The notes under the pieces: generated by a model
Told to the model about the DNA's origin: nothing
Seen by the model: only the letters and a program-made list of their open reading frames with translations
The model's database searches: none
In this document: in pieces, positions 23,239 through 64,000 of the stretch
Position numbering within the stretch: the stretch's first letter is position 1
Layout: the number at the start of each line of letters is the position of its first letter
NCBI RefSeq assembly: GCF_018812025.1
Contig: NC_063049.1
Coordinates: 35,841,447 to 35,905,446 of the forward strand
Source: Megalobrama amblycephala
Taxonomy: Eukaryota > Chordata > Actinopteri > Cypriniformes > Xenocyprididae
Direction of reading: 5' to 3'
DNA: 64,000 bases
Program-made: the position numbers and the translations under genes

Positions 23239-23427
23239 GTGAACCTGTGGTCTGTTCAACAAAGCCGTACACAAGAGCAGATATGAACAGAATACCTTTA
23301 CCAAACTTCATCCGTGACTATACCGTCACCACTGGAGAGAAGGATCCGGTGAATCCCCTCATCTACCTTTACCCAGACATCCCAAGAGACGTCGCCTTTG
23401 GTCGCTACTATACTAGCGCATCTGATG
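23239..23427 (+). pseudogene. stat1 copy B exon: C-terminal SH2
   Basis: 189 bp. In its own frame it encodes TKPYTRADMNRIPLPNFI and PVNPLIYLYPDIPRD, fully open. With the upstream frameshift it would instead meet TGA at 23284-23286. Confidence 0.92.
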
Positions 23428-23621
23428 GTATATGGTAGACTTTTACATTTACATATAGGCCTACTGTATGCACTTCATTCTTTTGTTATGTACCATATTT
23501 GGCATGCAAAGGAAACAAATCACACACATAATAAAGTGGATAATAAAGAGCAACATATTACAATTTCAGTACATCCTCCAACTGCATCTGTTCTGAGACT
23601 CTTGAATGTGTTCTCTTTTAG

Positions 23622-23707
23622 CCCTAGGAAGGATGAATGAAAATCCAGGACAGCACTACAACACATCTGGATATGTTCTTGTGAAGTGTCAGGGTCATCT
23701 GACCTAA
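23622..23707 (+). pseudogene. stat1 copy B putative last exon
   Basis: After acceptor tcttttag, in the phase left by 23427, it reads MNENPGQHYNTSGYVLVK then CQGHLT and TAA at 23705-23707. The SGYVLVK tyrosine sits where the STAT phosphotyrosine should be, but the tail is unlike copy A. Confidence 0.6.
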
Positions 23708-24286
23708 AGGATTTAAGCATCGAACTGGTAGAACATTAAGTTAGCAATGCCGAGCTCATGGGTTTGATTCCCAGAGAACTGATAAAATGTTTACCATGAA
23801 GTTGTTTTGGATCTTCTACATAGAAAAATAATCTCTTTTACTTTTGCTCATGGTTATTAAAATTCTGCTTCGGTTAGGTTATTTGTATGAGAAAATGACA
23901 CGCTTTTAATTATCAACACATTTTTATTCATTATTGCACATAAAAGCAAAATCTTTATATACCATTGCTTTAATTGTTCATGTACACACACCAGCTTTAG
24001 TCAGCCAGATACAGTGTAATATAAATCAGAAAAAATATCTGCTTCAATCCGATTGTATCTAGGTGAATACTGAATAGTGTTAAAGTGTCTTTAAAATAGT
24101 TTACATTCATTTACTTTGACATGAACTTTTTCTTTTTTGTCCAACTATCTTCAAGTGTTTGGTCCGAGTGAACAACTTTGACATCATCTTTCCACTGCTA
24201 ACACAAATGTCTTTAGAAACTACATTTACAGTAATTTAACACTTCATCAATTCAAATACATGGTGATAATATAGAATATTGTATCC

Positions 24287-24292
24287 AATAAA
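24287..24292 (+). terminator. Candidate polyadenylation signal, stat1 copy B
   Basis: AATAAA about 580 bp after the copy B stop codon. It is a short motif in AT-rich DNA, so support is modest. Confidence 0.3.
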
Positions 24293-24452
24293 CTGGTGTG
24301 AATGATGTAAATATTGTTTATAATCTGATTTTTATAACTTCATACAGCTTTCTGTCATCTTAGTAAAATGTAATGTTTTATTTTTGAAGAATAGATCTGA
24401 TAGATTACCTGTCTGATATAGACTAACAGAAATAACATGTCTTTGGCAGTGG

Positions 24453-24989
24453 TTAAAGGTGCTAAAGAGGATGTTTTGTTTTATACATTTTTGCAATATT
24501 ACTTGAAACTGTTTTTACTAACTGATAAAAGACTATTTATTAGGTGCACTGAAAGGAATAATATTAATATACATCATCTGTGCACGAGGTAGGGCCTTAA
24601 AAACATCAGCCAATCGTTTACGCGATCATTGCGTAAACGATTGGCCCTCTGGCTTGTCAATCACTGCCATGACGTTCCTTGTGCGAGATGTGCGCGGCTG
24701 CGTGCTCCAGTAACTTTCCACACTCTACAGGCCCCGCATGCAATGTTTTTGTCAGGAGTAACAACTGCAGATTATGAGTTACCTGCGGTGAGTCCAACAT
24801 AATGAATCCACTAACACGACACAGCGAATGCCGGTGGTAAACACTCCTGTTCCAATACTCGTTCACGAGTATTGGGAGGCGTTCCCTCGAAAAGGAGGGG
24901 GGTTGTTCTTACGCATGCGCTCATTTCAAAAACTCACTAACAGTCTTTGGATTCTCAGTTGACAAAAAGATCCTCTTTAGCACCTTTAA
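24453..24989. mobile_element. TTAA-flanked element, AGGTGCTAAAGAGGAT ends (copy 1)
   Basis: ttaaaggtgctaaagaggat and atcctctttagcacctttaa are inverted termini with TTAA on both sides. An opposite-orientation copy lies at 45771-46313; both keep a related open frame (YHRHSLCRVSGFIM). Confidence 0.9.
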
Positions 24990-25199
24990 AATGTTTAAAT
25001 AATGTGCTATAATGAAATAAAAGTGATAGACATTTTAAACAACAACAAAAAAAATGTCATCTACAGTTTTATTCTCTACGAGGAGTGCATGCAAGTTTAT
25101 ATTATGAAAATAAATCCTTTTTTTTTTTTTGGGACACATTCTTGCATTCCATCTGCATTTTTTTAAATTATGTACTTAATCAGAGACTATAGAATAACT

Positions 25200-26010
25200 T
25201 AATGGGACTTTGACTTAATTCTGATTGGTCAATCACGCCATTAAGTCGTCTGTTATTTTTTTCTTATTATATAATGGTTAGTTCCTGTCCTTGATTCTGA
25301 TTGGTCAATAGCTGTGTTTTATTCACAATAAAACACGGCTATGAGCGCTTTACCCAACGGTTCTGTGTATCACTACACAACACCCTTAGCAACCACTCTT
25401 AGCAATGTAAACTGTATGTTTTCAATTTATATTGGTCATTGAAGCATACTGTATCATGTAGATGAGTATTGTGAGAAAGAGATCAACTGAGGGAGTTTAT
25501 TACCTGCATTCAGATTTAGCATTTTCCTTCAGGTCAGTCCTATGTTCATAACAAAAAATCTGTTTAAATGTCTGATGTATTATCTTGTCCTTTTAACAGT
25601 TAAGGGGTTTTCCCGTGACTGACGGCGCTAGTCAAAGCATTTGTCAGTTGCGTCTTGTTCCGTTCACAACAATTCAGTTTTTTCAATATAAAAGTCTACG
25701 CTACTGTCTGACACACTAATAAAGACAGTCTTTACTGCCATCTAATGGCTTAATAATGTAACTTCGGTTGCTGTTCACGGTCAGGGACTATTTTTTCCAG
25801 TGGAAGGAAGGCTTTTATAAAAATTTTACTTCATGAAAGTTGCATTGATACATATTTTTGGCTTTAATATTTGTATTGTGTGGTAATTGTTTTATAAAAG
25901 CAATAAGGTACTTGAGGCTAGTGCTGTATCGTGAATAAGTCACGGTTGAAGGGTGTTAGGCACGACGCGAAGCACAACCTCTCGTACCTCATTGCTTACA
26001 TACTAACCAA
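25200..26010. repeat. Unclassified repeat with GATTGGTCAAT motifs
   Basis: Two copies of ttctgattggtcaat (25218 and 25297 areas), then ataaaacacggct, and near the right end aataaggtacttgaggcta and ctcgtacctcattgc. It resembles a decayed fish DNA element from memory; ends not certain. Confidence 0.4.
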
Positions 26011-26398
26011 CATTTGTCAACATTTGACTGATTAGTAATGGAAATGTAATGGACGTTTTTTTTTTAGCAAAATATTCAAAATGATATAAGAAGTAAAATT
26101 ATATTTAAACTAAAATAAGTGGACATGGAATATTTCACTTATTTGGGTCTCACATGAGATCGCAGTATACATGACAATAGGGAAGAAAAGCTACTTTTTC
26201 ATCTATTTTTAAGACAGTATGAAGAAGGAATAGACTATATGTCGTATGAAAGACTTTATATGTCGTGAGCATTTGTGGAATTGTGTCAGATCTTGCTTAA
26301 TGCCAGACCGTGTCCTGTTTGAACGGCTCTACTAAACAGGATTGTTTGGTATCAATCTACTGTAAGTTTAGCCGTTTGCCCTCAGGAAAACAATGGCA

Positions 26399-26404
26399 TT
26401 TATT
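26399..26404 (-). terminator. Candidate polyadenylation signal, gls KGA transcript
   Basis: TTTATT on the plus strand (AATAAA on the minus strand) about 315 bp after the KGA stop codon. The DNA is AT-rich, so this is a weak call; longer 3' ends are likely too. Confidence 0.3.
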
Positions 26405-26719
26405 TAGTCATTCACACCCACACTTCAATCACCTTTCACTTGCTCTAAAGAATTTAAGAGATACAAATATAGTTCCTATTGAGAGTCGTTTCACAACACT
26501 GCATATGGACATTATCATTACTCACACCCTTTCTTGCGAGGAAGAAGTTGGGAACGAGCCAAAACTATCTCACAAAAGCATACAAAAACTACAGGAGACA
26601 ACTTTGAACGAAAAAAAAAAAAAGTACACAAGATTTGACCAAAACAGCACAATGGTATTGTAAAGAATCAGTCCTTCATTGGGCTGCTCCAGAAGAGTGT
26701 CCTCTAGTGGTCGAAATGA

Positions 26720-60521
<33,802 letters not shown>

Positions 60522-60848
60522 CTGGAACAAGAGAGAAAAGAGCATTGACACTGAGTGATCTGACCTTAATAAATAACTTTTACCATGACAGAAACTGCAG
60601 ACACAGGATATGACATATTAGGTCAGCCAACATTAATGTGTTTAAATACACTATAAAATATAGTTAGTTGGGGTTAAATTCAGAGAAAAACCTATCACAG
60701 AGAAACAGAGCCATGCAACAAAGTTTAAAAGAAAAAGGAACCAGTCAGTGAAGAGTTAAAAAGTCAATGATATTATTTGATACAATTCCTGTGTCGACAG
60801 ATTTCCTTTTAGAACAGGAAGTTGGGACAGGACATATACATATATTTT

Positions 60849-61748
60849 TTAAAAGCTGCAGTCCGTGATTTTTCCTCTTTGTCGCCATCTCTTGTTTGAA
60901 ACCTGCAATTGCAATCATATGCGGAACAGTTATCTGTACGTGCGTTGTGCCTCGGCACAGCTCATCAGCGCGGATGAATCTAATGCTTGCTGTCAGTCAC
61001 CGCACCGGTGGATACTGTACTTCAGAATCACAGATTCTACGTCTTGAAAGTATGACCAATATAAGGATTTTCACTGGAAAATATCATCTGAACAAGTAAG
61101 TAACATGTCTGCCACTTTTGTTCTGACCAATTGAGGTAAAAAGCATTACAATAAATCGCACTGCCAATGATGATTAAATCTAACGATCGCTTACGATCAC
61201 GTCAAACCGTGCAAATTATTATTACTGTTACATTGTTCTCAAATTGTTAATGTTAACAACATCAGCATTGCGTGACTATGTGTATTTAGTGTGTATTAGC
61301 GTTACCAGTAGATTTCAATTTCTGTAGCCACTCCACAGTCCAAAGTCTTTTGCTTTTTGGCTACGAGTGAATCTCCAGTCACTGATGATTGTCATTTAGA
61401 CCTTTCTGGATTACAATCCGCCATCAAAATGATAAGTTTAATTATTTCAGCTGCTGTGATAATAAATGATCCGCTACAAGCTGCATCCTCACGTGATAAA
61501 ACCGACTAGCCTGGACGGGACTCCTTCCTTTCTGTTTACGGACGTGACGTAATGACGCACAGACAAACTCCTGCAAATTTCCCGCGGAAATCCACCAGGT
61601 CGCTCTTATTATAAAACATTATTACAAGCTTACTGTTGTGAATCGAGCTAAGATAATGAGAGTTTTGAACACTGGCTGGTTATGTACTTGCTCAAAAATT
61701 GATTTTGGATCATTTTTAACCAAAAAAAGTTACGGACTGCAGCTTTAA
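60849..61748. mobile_element. TTAA-flanked element, AGCTGCAGTCC ends (copy 2)
   Basis: Ends aagctgcagtccgtga / tacggactgcagctttaa, better inverted than copy 1 at 1099-1952. Shares cctctttgtcgccatctct and aacactggctggttatgtac with it. In gls intron 1. Confidence 0.88.
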
Positions 61749-64000
61749 ATAGCCAATATAAATTATTATTAATTATCAATAAAATGTCTATTTAGTGTTT
61801 CCATTAAAATATGACAACATGTACATTATTATTCTAGCCATGCTGATATCTACAAAGGTCATGTTACAGGTCTTCTGCAATGCAAACACACATGAGCATT
61901 GCACAATACAGGAGTGCAGACTCCCTTTTGCCAAGTTCTATTACGAGCCGACCTAACTTAGAGCTGTTAAGAGTCGTTGCATTATCACATTTAGATGGCT
62001 TTGAGTCTAATGGAGCTCTGTGTAAGCTGCTGTGGCACTGAGCCACAATATCCTTCACAACAGAGTCTGGACAGGACTGTATTTCCTACCAAAACATCCT
62101 CTCACAGAGCACCAACGGCCCTGCTTTCCCACTAAACCACTCACCATAAACACTTCCTGAACTACAACTGCCCTTTCCCAGACTTCATTTCCATTTGCTC
62201 TATTCATTTTCCTAGAGATTATGTTTCATTTGAATGCATTTATTTGAGTACACATCTAAAAGGTGTCATCATGGGAATGGTGCTGACAAAAAGGTGATTT
62301 TGATAGTTAGGGTTCATTTGTGAGGATTATGAAACAGAGAGAGGAAAGTTGTTGAGAAAGGATTGATATGGTTTGACTAGAAGTGAAAGACTTGAAGTGA
62401 CAATTCAAATCATACTTACACACAAACAAACAGCAGGCAGAGCAATGAGGGAGAAAAAAAACATGCAGAATGAATGAGAAACATAAACAGATCAATCAAA
62501 TCAATTGTGACAAACTTAAATTTTGATAAAATATATTAATCAAGAACCTTACATGATGTATAATGTTCTAAATTCAGTTGCTTTTGCTTCTTTTGAAAAT
62601 AGAAGTTTAGGGTTAGTAAAGTTTTTTTTTTTTTTTTTCCAAGAAATTAATACTTCTATTCAAGGATGCATTAATTAACTAAAATTGACATTTATAAGAC
62701 AAATTGTGCATTTTAAAATATATTAAAATAGAAACCATTATTTTAAATTGTAATAATACTTTACAATATTACTGTTTTTACTGTATTTTTGATCAAATAA
62801 ATGTCATCTTGGTATAAAATCATTTAAAAAAACTATTTTACCGACCCCAAATGGTAGTGTCTTTGGCCTGACTTGTAATTGAGCATTATTAGGAATGTTT
62901 CAGGTTCAAAAAAGGCTGTTGATAAATTTGGCATAACATTTATTAACACAGAGAATCATTTCAACTCAAACCTCAGTTTATACGGGGCCGGGCATTAGAT
63001 ATACACTTTTTTGCAAGAAGGCCTAACCACAAGATATTAAAAATAAATAAATAATTTATGAATCGATACAGTAAAAGCACTAAAGCACTACTATGAATAA
63101 TCCAGTAAAAAGCAGATAATTATAGCTATAAAGCTATCGTCTTTTTTAAGTGGTTGAACTTGTGGTTATGCTTTAATGATGAAGTTCCCTCCATGCTGAC
63201 AGCACGTTATGATGATATTTTTCAGATATTTTTCCATGTATCATGCCAAAATACAGGGTTTATCGGTTTTACGTGGTCATAAAATTGAAACTAAAACAAA
63301 GTTATATAAACTTCCTCAGATACTATCACATCAGTCTCAAGTATTTGTCTTAGGTGTGGTAAGAATTGCAATGTTTACTGCCTGGCCCACAATGATAGAT
63401 AAGCTGACACTATTTTCTATGGAAATCGACGTTTTGCCACAAAATGCATCTGAAACATTCCTGTAAGAGAACAATAACTGCATAAAAAGAGAATTTTGTA
63501 AAAGATAATGCAGAAAAATAGACTAAAAACACAAGCTGCACACAGGAAAATCTGACAATGTAACGCACGAACAGCTCAACGTGTCATTATGCAACAACCA
63601 CAATTTTCTGTTTTTCAAATTAAATTGGTTAAGCTAGTATAAATTATGCAGGATACAGACAAAGAGCTGAAAAAACAACTTAGATTTCATTTGAAGTGAG
63701 GTCACTTGAAGTATACTCAACCTGCGTTATGTGATACAAAATCAATTGTGTAATTATGAGAATTAGGGTATCAGCTTGCAGCTGAAACAGTAGGTTTGTA
63801 GTTGTCTAACGAAAGCAAAAGATCTAAAAAAGGGAAATGGGTGAATCATCAGTGCTGGACCTTTGGGATCTAATTAGCATCAAAGGTCTTTGGTGATACA
63901 AAACAGCATTCTCCTCTCCTTTCTTTCATCGCTTGTCTCTCCGTCTCTGCAGTATATAACTGACCCTACATGGGATTCCAGGGATTCTCAGAGCGCCTGA
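61749..64000 (-). other. gls intron 1, no exon recognised
   Basis: AT-rich with a repeat fragment (about 62590-62860) of the CAGTAATATTGT type. No GC-rich, Met-started transit-peptide exon was found, so gls exon 1 probably lies beyond 64000. Confidence 0.6.

Larger units (their letters stand above)
23708..26719. other. stat1/gls tail-to-tail intergenic region
   Basis: Contains the likely copy B 3' UTR (to about 24300), a TTAA element (24453-24989), another repeat (about 25200-26010) and the likely gls 3' UTR (about 26400-26719). No further gene was recognised. Confidence 0.7.

Noticed and set aside
26310..26663. 117-codon open frame on the plus strand before gls exon 19
   Set aside because: No family resemblance and no exon structure; it lies in the probable gls 3' UTR.
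60530..64000. gls exon 1 with mitochondrial transit peptide
   Set aside because: No GC-rich Met-started exon with a suitable donor phase was found; placed outside the window.

Overview
The window is eukaryotic: AT-rich, intron-rich and full of DNA transposons and (TA)n/(TATC)n microsatellites. The genes and repeat types point to a teleost, most likely a cyprinid (carp/zebrafish group). The species cannot be fixed from the sequence alone.

Layout. (1) 41-11467, plus strand: the 3' part of a stat1-like gene (copy A), from the coiled-coil exons through the DNA-binding, linker and SH2 domains to the phosphotyrosine tail. Its first exons lie left of the window. (2) About 12227-15707: a nest of DNA transposons inserted into one another. 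(3) 16590-23707, plus strand: a second, tandem stat1-like copy (copy B). It has the same exon structure but no visible N-terminal-domain exons, and a 10-bp deletion in the SH2 exon shifts the frame; it is probably a pseudogene. (4) 23708-26719: intergenic repeats and the likely 3' UTRs. (5) 60521-26720, minus strand: the mitochondrial glutaminase gene gls, exons 2-19. Exon 1 (transit peptide) is not seen and should lie right of 64000. Both alternative ends are present: the GAC-type exon 15 (35625-35777), with a broken tandem duplicate of it at 36616-36771, and the KGA-type ankyrin tail, exons 16-19 (28600-26720).

stat1 and gls lie tail to tail, as in mammals (STAT4-STAT1-GLS neighbourhood). 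They are not known to form one pathway: STAT1 is an interferon-activated transcription factor and GLS turns glutamine into glutamate in mitochondria.

The most informative signals are a mosaic of near-identical and diverged exons between the stat1 copies (gene conversion), the decay of copy B, the duplication whose breakpoint lies inside the GAC exon, and a dense set of nested TTAA-target and hAT elements with readable target-site duplications. No RNA genes, CRISPR arrays or bacterial-type features were seen. Exon edges were read by eye from reading frame, splice dinucleotides and recalled human STAT1/GLS sequence; no alignment was run.
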